Made by a program: the position numbers and the translations under genes. A DNA stretch of 64,000 bases from assembly GCA_016191435.1 (NCBI GenBank), contig JACPOQ010000028.1:177155-241154 (forward strand), given 5' to 3'. The stretch is from Chloroflexota bacterium (lineage in GTDB: Bacteria > Chloroflexota > Dehalococcoidia > Tepidiformales > Tepidiformaceae). The notes beneath the pieces are model-generated. The model made no database searches. It was not told the origin of the DNA and saw only the letters and a program-made list of their open reading frames with translations. This document shows, piece by piece, positions 56,026 to 64,000 of this stretch; positions within the stretch are counted from its first letter, which is position 1; each line of letters begins with the position of its first letter.

Positions 56026-58211
56026 GCATGGGCCCCCCGCCCTTCTTCCGGCCAGCTTCCCGAGAGCACCACTTCCACGCCGTGGCGAATATCCTCGACC
56101 TCAACGCTCACGGACTTGCCGGCGCGCCGGAAGGCAATGTCGACTGCGCCGCCACCGATCCGCAGCCCCTTGACCCGCACCCACTGGAGGTTCGCGGGCA
56201 GCATGGGCCGGACGATCGCGAGCTGGTTCGTCCCCTGCGGCCGGATCCCGAGCATGCTGGTCATCAGGTACGGGATGCTCGCGGCGGACCACGCCTGCGG
56301 GCGCGACGCGACCGGGTAGGGTGTCGGCACGATCCGCAGTTCGCGGGCGTCGCCGCAGAAGAGTTCGGGCACGCGGTAACCGGGGAAGCCAAGGGCCATA
56401 TGGAGCATCGCGCTGGCGAGCTGGTCGGCCTGCGCATCGAAGCCAAACCAACGGAGCCCGTGCAGGATCATCGCGTTGTCGTGCGGCCAGACGGAACCGA
56501 CGTGGTAGCCGAGCGGGTTGTACCCCACGACGTCGCTGCTGAGCGTGCGCACGCCCCAGCCGCTGAACATGTCGGGCTTCAGGAGGCGATTGGCGACGAG
56601 CTGCGCGAGGTCCTTGCGCGCGATGCCGCACCAGAGCATGTGGCCGGCGTTCGAAGCGGCCGTCTGGATCTGGTCGCCGTTGCCATCGAGGCCCAGGACA
56701 TATCCGAGCTCCGGGTCACCGAAGCGCTCATCGATGCGGTCCGCGAAGGCAGCGGCCTCGCGCCCCGCGGTGAACGCTGATTCGTGCCCGAGCGCGCGGG
56801 CGAGGTTGGCATAGGCGCCCAGCGCGGCCGCGAGATAGCCCTGCACTTCAATGAGCGCGATCGGAGCCGCCGCGTGCCGCCCGTCGGCGTGGACGATGGC
56901 GTCGTGCGAATCCTTCCAGCCCTGGTTCTCGAGCCCTTTCTCCGAAACGCGCGCGTACGAAAGGAAGCCGTCGACCCCGTGGGCGGCCTCCTTGCCGCAC
57001 CACTCGACCGCCGCCTCGATCGCCGGCCAGAGTGCCCGCACGGCTTCAAGGTCGCCTGTCCAGCGGAAGTATTCGGCAGCCGCCAGGATGAAGAGCGGCG
57101 TGGAATCGACGCTCCCGTAATAGCACCCGAACGGCACCTCGTCGGCGTTCGCTAGTTCGCCCCACCGCAACTCGTGCGCGATCTTCCCGGGGCTGGCATC
57201 GTGGATGGCGTCAACGGTCTGCGCCTGGTGGCGTGCAAGCGTGAACAGCGACGTGCGGAGGACCTCGGGGCAGAAGGCCAGCAGCTCAATGCCCGTGATG
57301 AGGCTGTCACGCCCGAACAGCGTGTCGTACCACGGGACACCTGCGGCGACGTACTCGATATCGCCGGTGACCGTGTGCAGCGCCTCGATATCGAGCAGTG
57401 CCCGCTCGATGGCGCCGGTGACGGCGTCGTCGTCCGTCTCGATGCGGGTGCAGCAATCGAGCCAGGAGCCAGCCGACGGCCGCGGATGCGGGGCGCCGGC
57501 GCCGTTCGAGCGCTCCGCCTGCTGGTGTTCGGCGAACACCTCGATGTGGATCGCCAACGTTTCACGTGGTTCCAGGTGCAGGAAGTAGAGCGCTTCTCTG
57601 GGCGCAAGCGAGTCCGGCTGCGGGTGAAACGCCAGCGTCGTCGTGCGGCCGATGCCGTCCACGCCCGTGTACTGGAACGCCGCCGTGTGGCATTCGTGCG
57701 ATGTGTGGACCGGCGGCGTTGGCGAGAGCCGTTCGAAGCCGCGGACAACGAAGATGTCGTGGAAGTCGGCGTCGAATTCGCAGCGAATCTGCAGGTCGAC
57801 CGCGTCCCGGCCGTAGTTCGAAATCGTGAGCGACTCGACGAGGCCCTCGCTGAGTACACGGCGGCGGCGGAGGATCAGGCTCTGAGCGGGCACGATGCGG
57901 CCGCTCGGCGCCCGCAACTCCGGGTTTGTGAAGATTGCCGTGAGGCCGTGCTCCATTTCGCGAGCGTCAACGAGGATGGGCGCGACGCCGCCGAAGGAGA
58001 GCCACAGCCGCGAAAGGTGGCGCGTGTCGCGGTAATAGAGGCCCGTGCTCGGTTCGGCGCCGGCGTCCATGTCGCCACTGGGGAGGCTGAGGGCGGAGAT
58101 GCCGTTGGACCGCAGGACCACATAATGCGCGATGCTGCCGAGCGCCTGCGGTTCTTCACCGCTCGGCAGCCAATCCGTCCGATCCGCGTCAGTCGCGCCC
58201 GGCACCGTCAT
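56022..58211 (-). CDS. Amylo-alpha-1,6-glucosidase-like protein (glycogen debranching type)
   Basis: 729 residues. N-terminal beta domain with LSLPSGDMDAG and YYRDTRHLSRLWL (the debranching-enzyme N-terminal family), then an (alpha/alpha)6 barrel with WYDTLFGRDSLITG, VQGYLAAALGAYA and YNPLGYHVGSVWPHDNAMI. Probably removes or trims alpha-glucosyl residues. ATG 58211 overlaps the glycosyltransferase stop (ATGA), a pairing that suggests synthesis and recycling of one glucan. The stop shares CTAG with the convergent ABC-F gene. Confidence 0.88.
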   Translation of the reverse strand: MTVPGATDADRTDWLPSGEEPQALGSIAHYVVLRSNGISALSLPSGDMDAGAEPSTGLYYRDTRHLSRLWLSFGGVAPILVDAREMEHGLTAIFTNPELRAPSGRIVPAQSLILRRRRVLSEGLVESLTISNYGRDAVDLQIRCEFDADFHDIFVVRGFERLSPTPPVHTSHECHTAAFQYTGVDGIGRTTTLAFHPQPDSLAPREALYFLHLEPRETLAIHIEVFAEHQQAERSNGAGAPHPRPSAGSWLDCCTRIETDDDAVTGAIERALLDIEALHTVTGDIEYVAAGVPWYDTLFGRDSLITGIELLAFCPEVLRTSLFTLARHQAQTVDAIHDASPGKIAHELRWGELANADEVPFGCYYGSVDSTPLFILAAAEYFRWTGDLEAVRALWPAIEAAVEWCGKEAAHGVDGFLSYARVSEKGLENQGWKDSHDAIVHADGRHAAAPIALIEVQGYLAAALGAYANLARALGHESAFTAGREAAAFADRIDERFGDPELGYVLGLDGNGDQIQTAASNAGHMLWCGIARKDLAQLVANRLLKPDMFSGWGVRTLSSDVVGYNPLGYHVGSVWPHDNAMILHGLRWFGFDAQADQLASAMLHMALGFPGYRVPELFCGDARELRIVPTPYPVASRPQAWSAASIPYLMTSMLGIRPQGTNQLAIVRPMLPANLQWVRVKGLRIGGGAVDIAFRRAGKSVSVEVEDIRHGVEVVLSGSWPEEGRGAHA

Positions 58212-59347
58212 GGCGCCGGGGTTCGCGGCAGGAGCAAGTGGGCGCCCGGCGCGGCCAACCGCGGGACGAAGCCGGCCGGCGAGTCGAGCGGCGGGCGGGA
58301 GGCGCTGCAGGCCATCTCCCGGTAGAGCGCCTCGTGGCGGCGGACCGCGGCTTCGGAGGAGAATCGCGCGACCACGTGCGCCCGGCACGCGTCCCGGCTG
58401 ATCTCGCCCGCTCGTTCCACCGCCTCGACGGCCTCATCGACGGAACGGCAAAGGTAGCCACTCTCGCCGTGAGCCACCACTTCCGGCGCGGCCCCATTGG
58501 CGAACGCGATCACGGGTGTCCCGCAGGCCATGGATTCGGCCATCACCAGCCCGAACGGCTCCGCCCAACGGATCGGGAAGAGCGTTGCGAGCGCCGTGCC
58601 ATAGGCGTGCACCTTCACGTCGTGCGGAGGCTGTTCGAGGATTTCGACGTCACGGCCCTGCACGGCCGGCCGCACGATTTCTTCGAAGTACGCGCGTTCA
58701 CCCGGCTCGTTGATCTTGATGATCATCTTGAGGTGGCGGCCCGCGCGCCGCGCTATCTCGATCGCCTCGAGGACGCCCTTATCCGGGCTGAGCCTCCCGA
58801 CAAACAGCAGGTGGCCGCCTCCACCCGGGCCCTGGGGATACTCGTCGAGGTCGATCCCGTTGTGGATGACGGTCGCGTTGCAGCCCTCGGGCAGCGTGGA
58901 ACGCTGGTGTTCGCTTATCGCGATGATTTGCACGCGGCGGTGCACGCGGCGCAACAGTCCGCCACAGGGCCCCGTCACCTGGCCGTGAATCGTATGTGCG
59001 ACGGGGATCGGCAGCGCCGCCGCGGCGATCAGCCCGATGATGCTGTGGTCGTGCATGACATCGAATTCCCGCCAATGGGAATAGGCCACGGCCAGGTGCT
59101 GGCTCTCCACGACGGCATCGCCGAGAGCAGCGGAGGGCGGGACATCGAACGGGCTAATCAACTTCGCCGTGGTTTTCGAGCCGCCGCTCGCGAACAGCGT
59201 GACATCGTGGCCCAGGGCCACCAGGCCGTCCGCAAGGTAACTCACGACGCGTTCGATTCCGCCGTAGCCCGTCGGCGGCACCGCGAACCAGGGCGGCGCG
59301 ATCAGGCCAATCCGCAACCGCTGCCCGTACATCGCATCGGCAGGCAT
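58208..59347 (-). CDS. Glycosyltransferase family 4
   Basis: 379 residues, two Rossmann domains (GT-B). N-terminal GLIAPPWFAVPPTGYGGIER is the acceptor-side glycine loop; the C-terminal half shows LLFVGRLSPDKG, then EPFGLVMAESMACGTPVIAF, the donor-binding E-x7-E motif. Retaining hexosyl transfer from a nucleotide sugar. ATG 59347 has GAGGTGAAGG ahead. First gene of a two-gene unit with the debranching-like enzyme. Acceptor unknown; a storage or compatible glucan is plausible. Confidence 0.9.
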   Translation of the reverse strand: MPADAMYGQRLRIGLIAPPWFAVPPTGYGGIERVVSYLADGLVALGHDVTLFASGGSKTTAKLISPFDVPPSAALGDAVVESQHLAVAYSHWREFDVMHDHSIIGLIAAAALPIPVAHTIHGQVTGPCGGLLRRVHRRVQIIAISEHQRSTLPEGCNATVIHNGIDLDEYPQGPGGGGHLLFVGRLSPDKGVLEAIEIARRAGRHLKMIIKINEPGERAYFEEIVRPAVQGRDVEILEQPPHDVKVHAYGTALATLFPIRWAEPFGLVMAESMACGTPVIAFANGAAPEVVAHGESGYLCRSVDEAVEAVERAGEISRDACRAHVVARFSSEAAVRRHEALYREMACSASRPPLDSPAGFVPRLAAPGAHLLLPRTPAP

Positions 59348-59526
59348 CCTTCACCTCAACCCAACAGCGCTGCGACCGCTACGTCCGGCCGCGTGATGCA
59401 AGCCTACAGGTGAAGCCGTTACAAATGCGCAGCAGAAGCTTCCATTCCGATAACAGCGTTTCGGGCGCATTTCGCGCCTGCCCTTACCAGCCCGCGGACG
59501 GCTGCTTGGGACTATGATTCCCGCCC

Positions 59527-61752
59527 ATGGAACTGTTGATTGGCGAACGATTCACCGTCGCATCATGGGGAGCGCCGGCGGCCTTCACTGCGTGGCTGCT
59601 CCAGAGCTTTGGCGCCGAGGTCGAACACACAACGGCGCTCGACCCTGAGGGTCTGGGCGCATTCCTGGGCGAAGGCGCGGCGTTTGCCGGGAAACCCGCC
59701 CTGCGGGTAGCGGCCGGTGGCACGCTTATCACGGACGCACCGGTGACGCCCGAGAACCGGGCCCGTCTCGAGCAGCTCGCGGATGAAGCGACGGTGGTCT
59801 GGCTGAACCCCTGGGGTCTCGGCAGCGAATGGGCCGAGCGCCCGGCGACCGGCCTCTGCCTGCACGCGGCCGGCGGCTGGATGAAGGCGGTCGGGGAACC
59901 GGACCGCGAGCCGCTGGGCCCTCCCGGCGCGCAGGGTGGGTTCATCGCGGGCATATTCGCGGCGGTTGCCGCGCTCGCGCCGCTCGTCTTCGGTGAACGG
60001 ACGCCCGGCCTCGTCAGCGTGCCCATTGTGGAAGCGGTCGCCGCGACCTGCATCTACGATGCGGTGGCGTTCCAATACCACGGCACCACGCGTGAGCGCG
60101 CCGGCCGGCGCTTCGCCCGCCCCCAATCGACGCTGGTAACGCTGCCCTGCAAGGACGGGCATGTCGGGGTGCACGCCGCCCTCCACGCCCAGTTCGTGCG
60201 CCTGGCGGAACTGGTCGGGCGCCCCGAAATCCTCGCCGACCCGCGCTTCGCAGACCCGCTGGAGCGGATGCTCAACGTCGATGCGCTGGACGCGTACTGG
60301 TGCGAGTGGCTCGCCACGCGGACGCGGTTCGAGGCGTACCACGAGCTCCAGGCGGCGGCCATCCCGGGCTCGCCGCTGCCAACCCTGGCGGAGGTGCTTG
60401 ATTCGCCGCAACTCGCCGCCCGGCGGTTCTGGAAGACCGCGAAGACTCCTTCGGGGAGGCAGCTGCGCGTGCCCGGGCCAACCGCGCGGGTGACCGGGAC
60501 GGCGGGTCCCGCGAGCGTTCTCCCGGACGGCCCGTGGGCGCCGGACAAATTGCGCGTCGTGGACCTCTCGATGGGCTGGGCGGGGCCGTTCGTGTCGTTC
60601 ATCCTTGCCTCGTTCGGCGCCGACGTGATCAAGCTCGAGAGCCACAATCGCTTCGATTGGTGGCGGGGCTCGCGGCCCCCGGGCGACGACCCCGGCCTCG
60701 CCCTCCACGAGCACAGCCATGTCTTCAACAGCACCAACCGCGGCAAGCGGGGCCTGACGCTCGACCTCCAGACGCCCGAAGGGAACGCCCTCGGGCGGCG
60801 CCTGATCGCCAGCGCCGACGTCGTCGTCGAAAACTTCGGTGCGGGAGTGCTGGAGAAACTGGGCCTCGGCTACGAGGTGCTGAGCGAGGACAACCCCGGC
60901 CTTATCCTCTTGCGGCAGCCCGGCTTCGGCGCCGGCGGGCCTGAGTCCGGCTACCGGGTCTTCGGGAACACCATCGAGGGGATGTCCGGGCTGACGGAGC
61001 TGATGGGCTACGAAGACGGCCCCCCGCAGATGATGGCGAACGCGCTCGGCGACCCGGTGAGCGGCCTGAACGGCACGGTCGCCGTCCTCGCCGCCGTCCG
61101 CGCCCGTGCCCGCGATGGCCGCGGACGCTGCATCGAGGCGGCCCAGCTGGAGGGCTTCTTGCCGCTCGTAAGCGAGGAACTGATCGCCTACGAGCGCTCC
61201 GGCGAGCTGCCGCAGCGGCGCGGAAACCGCCGCCCCGGCCATGAGCCTTCGGGCGTGTACCGTTGCGCCGGCGAGGACGACTGGGTCGCCATCGACGTGA
61301 CGGACGACCGCGCCTGGGCTGCTCTCGCCGCAGTCACGGGCTGGGCATGGGCCGGCGATCCGGCACTGGCGACCGCGGACGGCCGGGCGGCGGAGCGCGA
61401 GCGAATCGCGGCAGCGTTGACGGAATGGACATCATCGCGCGCCCGCGACGGCGTAGCGGCGGAGCTGTCCATGGCGGGAGTTGCGGCTGCGCCGGTGAAC
61501 GGGGAGGCCGATGTCTTGAGTTCGCCGCTCGTCGGTGGCGCGGGCTTTTTCGAAGGCCAGGAACGTGCCCACGTCGGCTTCCACCTGTATCCGCTGCTGC
61601 CAATTGTCACGGCAGGCGAACGCATTCCGTCGCCGCCGCCGGCCCCGACGCTTGGGGAACACAACACGCAGATCCTCACCGGCCTGGGCATCCCTGCCGA
61701 TGCGATCGAAGAGTTGCGCGACCGCCGGGTCATCGGCGAGCGGCCGGACTAA
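59527..61752 (+). CDS. Tandem class III CoA-transferase (CaiB/BaiF)
   Basis: 741 residues made of two CaiB-type halves. The C-terminal half (about 340-741) is complete: LRVVDLSMGWAGPFVSFIL, DVIKLES, VFNSTNRGKRGLTLDL and the catalytic aspartate in NALGDPVSGL. The N-terminal half (1-330) keeps the fold but reads GAQGGFIAGIF at the equivalent site, without the aspartate. Such fused proteins move CoA between carboxylic acids. It is followed by an acyl-CoA dehydrogenase, which suggests an acid-degradation pathway. Confidence 0.85.
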   Translation: MELLIGERFTVASWGAPAAFTAWLLQSFGAEVEHTTALDPEGLGAFLGEGAAFAGKPALRVAAGGTLITDAPVTPENRARLEQLADEATVVWLNPWGLGSEWAERPATGLCLHAAGGWMKAVGEPDREPLGPPGAQGGFIAGIFAAVAALAPLVFGERTPGLVSVPIVEAVAATCIYDAVAFQYHGTTRERAGRRFARPQSTLVTLPCKDGHVGVHAALHAQFVRLAELVGRPEILADPRFADPLERMLNVDALDAYWCEWLATRTRFEAYHELQAAAIPGSPLPTLAEVLDSPQLAARRFWKTAKTPSGRQLRVPGPTARVTGTAGPASVLPDGPWAPDKLRVVDLSMGWAGPFVSFILASFGADVIKLESHNRFDWWRGSRPPGDDPGLALHEHSHVFNSTNRGKRGLTLDLQTPEGNALGRRLIASADVVVENFGAGVLEKLGLGYEVLSEDNPGLILLRQPGFGAGGPESGYRVFGNTIEGMSGLTELMGYEDGPPQMMANALGDPVSGLNGTVAVLAAVRARARDGRGRCIEAAQLEGFLPLVSEELIAYERSGELPQRRGNRRPGHEPSGVYRCAGEDDWVAIDVTDDRAWAALAAVTGWAWAGDPALATADGRAAERERIAAALTEWTSSRARDGVAAELSMAGVAAAPVNGEADVLSSPLVGGAGFFEGQERAHVGFHLYPLLPIVTAGERIPSPPPAPTLGEHNTQILTGLGIPADAIEELRDRRVIGERPD

Positions 61753-61815
61753 TTGAAGCGCTCGGGGCCACCGGCTATTCTTGAGCGGTTCGCTCAACTT
61801 TAGAAGGGTGTGGAG

Positions 61816-62991
61816 ATGGCCGTCCTGATCGATGCTCCGGGACCGACGGTGGACGGTGTGGTGGCACCGGCACGGGCGCTCGCGGCCCGTTTCGCCGAGA
61901 CGGCGGCTGAGTACGACCGCACGGCCGTCTTCCCGTTCGCGAACTTCGACGAGCTCCGCGCTGAGGGGCTGCTCAACCTCACCGTCCCGGCGGAGTTCGG
62001 CGGGTTGGGCATGGGCCTGGAGCCTGCATGCCGGGTGGTCCAGGAGATTGCCCGCGGCGAGCCTTCGACCGCCCTGGTGCTGGCGATGCACTACATCTAC
62101 AGCGCCGTGCCGGCGGTCGTCGGGACCTGGCCGCCAGAGGTGCACGCGCAGATGTACCGCGAATCCGTCGCGGGCATCGCACTTGTGAATGTGATGCGGG
62201 TAGAGCCCGAGTTGGGGACGCCCACCCGCGGCGGCATCCCCGCCACGACCGCACATCGCGACGGCACGGGCTGGCGGCTCACCGGGCACAAACTCTACGC
62301 GACCGGCAGTCCAATCCTCCGCTACTTCCTCACGTGGGCGCGGACCGGCGATCCGGAGCCTGAGGTTGGGTTCTTCCTCGTCCCCCGCGACACGCCGGGA
62401 CTTGAGATCGTCGAGACCTGGGACCACCTGGGCATGCGCGCCACCGGCAGCCACGACTTGCTCCTGCACGGCGTCCGCATCCCGGCGGAATATGCTCTCG
62501 ATATCCGGCCGCCGGCCGCATGGATCCCACCCGAACCGGTCACAGGCGCCTGGAACAACCTCGTCCTGGCGGCCCTGTACGTGGGCATTGCGCACGCGGC
62601 GCGCAACTGGCTGGCCGGATACTTGCACGAACGCGTCCCCGCCAACCTGGGCGCTTCATTGGCGACGCTGCCCCGATTTCAGGCGGCGATGGGCGAAATC
62701 GAGACCCTGCTGTTCGCAGCCGACCGGCTGGTCTTCGGGCTCGCCGCCGAGGCCGACCGCGATGGCTACACTCCCGAACTCGCTGCCGGGACCACGATGG
62801 CGAAGTACACGGCCACGAACAACGCCGTCCGCGCCGTCGAAATCGCCATCGGGCTCATTGGCAATCCCGGCCTGTCGCGCACCAACCCACTGGAGCGCCA
62901 CTACCGCGACGTGCTCTGCGGCCGGGTCCACGTGCCGCAGGACGATATGGTTCTGTCCATGGCGGGCAAGGCGGCGCTCGGCGCCGGCTAA
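61816..62991 (+). CDS. Acyl-CoA dehydrogenase
   Basis: 391 residues, FAD-dependent alpha,beta-desaturase. The N-terminal helical domain, GLLNLTVPAEFGGLGMGLEP, the beta domain with TGHKLYATGSPILRYFL and HLGMRATGSHDLLLHGVRIP, and C-terminal helices with GLIGNPGLSRTNPLERHYRD are all seen. The last matches the ACAD group that includes dibenzothiophene desulfurisation-like enzymes (DszC/SfnB) rather than classic MCAD, since the usual catalytic Glu position is not evident. ATG 61816 has AAGG 8 bases ahead; a GTG at 61810 is possible. Confidence 0.85.
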   Translation: MAVLIDAPGPTVDGVVAPARALAARFAETAAEYDRTAVFPFANFDELRAEGLLNLTVPAEFGGLGMGLEPACRVVQEIARGEPSTALVLAMHYIYSAVPAVVGTWPPEVHAQMYRESVAGIALVNVMRVEPELGTPTRGGIPATTAHRDGTGWRLTGHKLYATGSPILRYFLTWARTGDPEPEVGFFLVPRDTPGLEIVETWDHLGMRATGSHDLLLHGVRIPAEYALDIRPPAAWIPPEPVTGAWNNLVLAALYVGIAHAARNWLAGYLHERVPANLGASLATLPRFQAAMGEIETLLFAADRLVFGLAAEADRDGYTPELAAGTTMAKYTATNNAVRAVEIAIGLIGNPGLSRTNPLERHYRDVLCGRVHVPQDDMVLSMAGKAALGAG

Positions 62992-63009
62992 TACCAGAGG
63001 AGGCAGCTC

Positions 63010-64000
63010 ATGCCGGTCGAATTCATCGGGATGATAGGGACGAGGTCCGCATCGGAGCTCGATGGTCGCGCGACGTCGCTCGTTGGGGGCCACATCGACC
63101 CGCCGTTCGTGCGCGATTTCGTGCGCGCCCACGAAGACGCCGGCTTCGACCGCGTGCTCATTGGCTACGGTTCGAGCGGCCCTGATGGATTCAGCGTCGC
63201 TTCCTACTGCGCAAGCGTCACTGATCGCATTGGGTTCCTCATCGCGCATCGGCCCGGGTTCGTCGCGCCGACGCTCGCGGCGCGGAAAGCCGCGACGCTG
63301 GACTGGTTCAGCGGTGGCCGCATCGCGCTGCACATCATCACGGGCGGCAGCGACTTCGACCAGCAACGCGACGGCGACTGGCTGGCCAAGGACGACCGCT
63401 ATCGCCGCACGGACGAGTACCTGGACATCGTTCGCAAGACGTGGACATCGGATGAGCCGTTCGACTACGACGGCGAGTTCTACCACGTGAAGCGCGCCAT
63501 TTCCGAAGTGAAGCCGCTTCAGCAGCCGCACGTCCCCGTGTACTTCGGCGGGCTTTCGGGGCCGGCACTGGGTGTGGGGGCGAAGCACGCGGACGTGTAT
63601 GCGATGTGGGGCGAACCGCTCGCATCCGTCCGGCGCCAGATCGCGGAAGTGCGCGGCGAAGCGGCGAAATGGGGCCGACGTCCCGGCTTCAGCGTTTCGT
63701 TCCGGCCCATCCTCGGGGCCACGGAAGCCGAGGCGTGGGACAAGGCGCACACCTACCTGGACCGTATCAAGGCGCTGCGCAAGGGCTCGAACGGCGCACC
63801 CCCGGCCTTCAGCCCGCAAGCGGTGGGCTCCCAGCGGCTGCTTGCGCTGGCCGACCGCGCCGAGGTCCACGACGAGCGGCTCTGGACGGCCATCGCTGCG
63901 GCGGTCGGCGCCTACGGCAACACGACGGCCCTTGTGGGGACGCCGGAGCAGGTGGCGGCATCGCTGCTCGCGTACTACGACGAAGGCGTAACCACGCTGC
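63010..64000 (+). CDS. LLM-class flavin-dependent monooxygenase, partial at window end
   Basis: 330 codons read before the window ends, so the 3' end is missing. Same fold and phrases as the gene at 43263: IALHIITGGSDFDQQRDGDW, YFGGLSGPALGVGAKHADVY and GAYGNTTALVGTPEQVA. Group: alkanesulfonate or nitrilotriacetate type monooxygenases. ATG 63010 with GAGGAGG about 8 bases ahead; 18 bases after the acyl-CoA dehydrogenase, so co-transcribed. With a DszC-like neighbour, an organosulfur substrate is conceivable. Confidence 0.9.
   Translation, partial: MPVEFIGMIGTRSASELDGRATSLVGGHIDPPFVRDFVRAHEDAGFDRVLIGYGSSGPDGFSVASYCASVTDRIGFLIAHRPGFVAPTLAARKAATLDWFSGGRIALHIITGGSDFDQQRDGDWLAKDDRYRRTDEYLDIVRKTWTSDEPFDYDGEFYHVKRAISEVKPLQQPHVPVYFGGLSGPALGVGAKHADVYAMWGEPLASVRRQIAEVRGEAAKWGRRPGFSVSFRPILGATEAEAWDKAHTYLDRIKALRKGSNGAPPAFSPQAVGSQRLLALADRAEVHDERLWTAIAAAVGAYGNTTALVGTPEQVAASLLAYYDEGVTTL

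Overview
Single 64 kb stretch of a high-GC bacterial chromosome (about two thirds G+C by eye, strong GC3 bias, many GTG/TTG starts and ATGA/GTGA gene overlaps). No rRNA, tRNA, CRISPR array, insertion sequence or phage was seen. The mix of gene families (UPF0182 protein, SipW-dependent-type surface proteins, a mutase and split carboxylase subunits, class III CoA-transferase, a GAAC-N4-GTTC type SOS box) fits Chloroflexota best, with Actinomycetota as the alternative. This assignment is an inference; no rRNA is present to test it.

Layout. 0-10 kb: central carbon metabolism on the minus strand (GAPDH, ATP-type PEP carboxykinase, a 5S-type carboxyltransferase with its biotin carrier, an acyl-CoA mutase whose active site looks isobutyryl-type, plus an HDOD protein). 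10-16 kb: membrane-anchored sulfite-oxidase-like protein and a urease operon ureABCFGD without ureE, with a decayed ABC ATPase fragment between them. 16-22 kb: lipoprotein, SDR, guanylate-kinase-like, aroA, tyrA, HD protein and M50 protease in a tight minus-strand cluster. 22-31 kb: two paralogous membrane-anchored propeller-like proteins followed by a lysozyme-fold secreted protein, a VapBC-type pair, and an error-prone DNA polymerase (DnaE2-like) with an SOS box at its promoter and heptanucleotide repeats inside the reading frame. 31-35 kb: thiamine-precursor ABC transporter operon under a TPP riboswitch with an intrinsic terminator. 35-38 kb: lower-GC island with a MauE-like protein, a 12-cysteine metallopeptidase-like protein, a TAT-exported protein and a short LuxR-type HTH protein. 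38-43 kb: hydrolase, small zinc proteins, dodecin and leuA, the last with a leucine leader peptide and attenuator. 43-51 kb: SsuD-like monooxygenase, then a surface locus: M23 peptidase, a long structured leader, two SipW-dependent-type proteins, a polytopic signal peptidase and two stalked secreted proteins. 51-59 kb: UPF0182 membrane protein, a frameshifted ABC-F gene, and a glycosyltransferase/amylo-glucosidase pair. 59-64 kb: CoA-transferase, acyl-CoA dehydrogenase and a flavin monooxygenase running off the end.

How it works together. Several biosynthetic units carry readable control: leuA by translation of leucine codons, the thiamine operon by TPP binding, the polymerase by DNA damage. 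The best candidates for an undescribed system are the 44.5-51.1 kb surface-fibre-like locus, in which a dedicated signal peptidase sits among its likely substrates, and the 34.9-37.8 kb island, in which a thiol membrane protein is encoded overlapping a very cysteine-rich protein.
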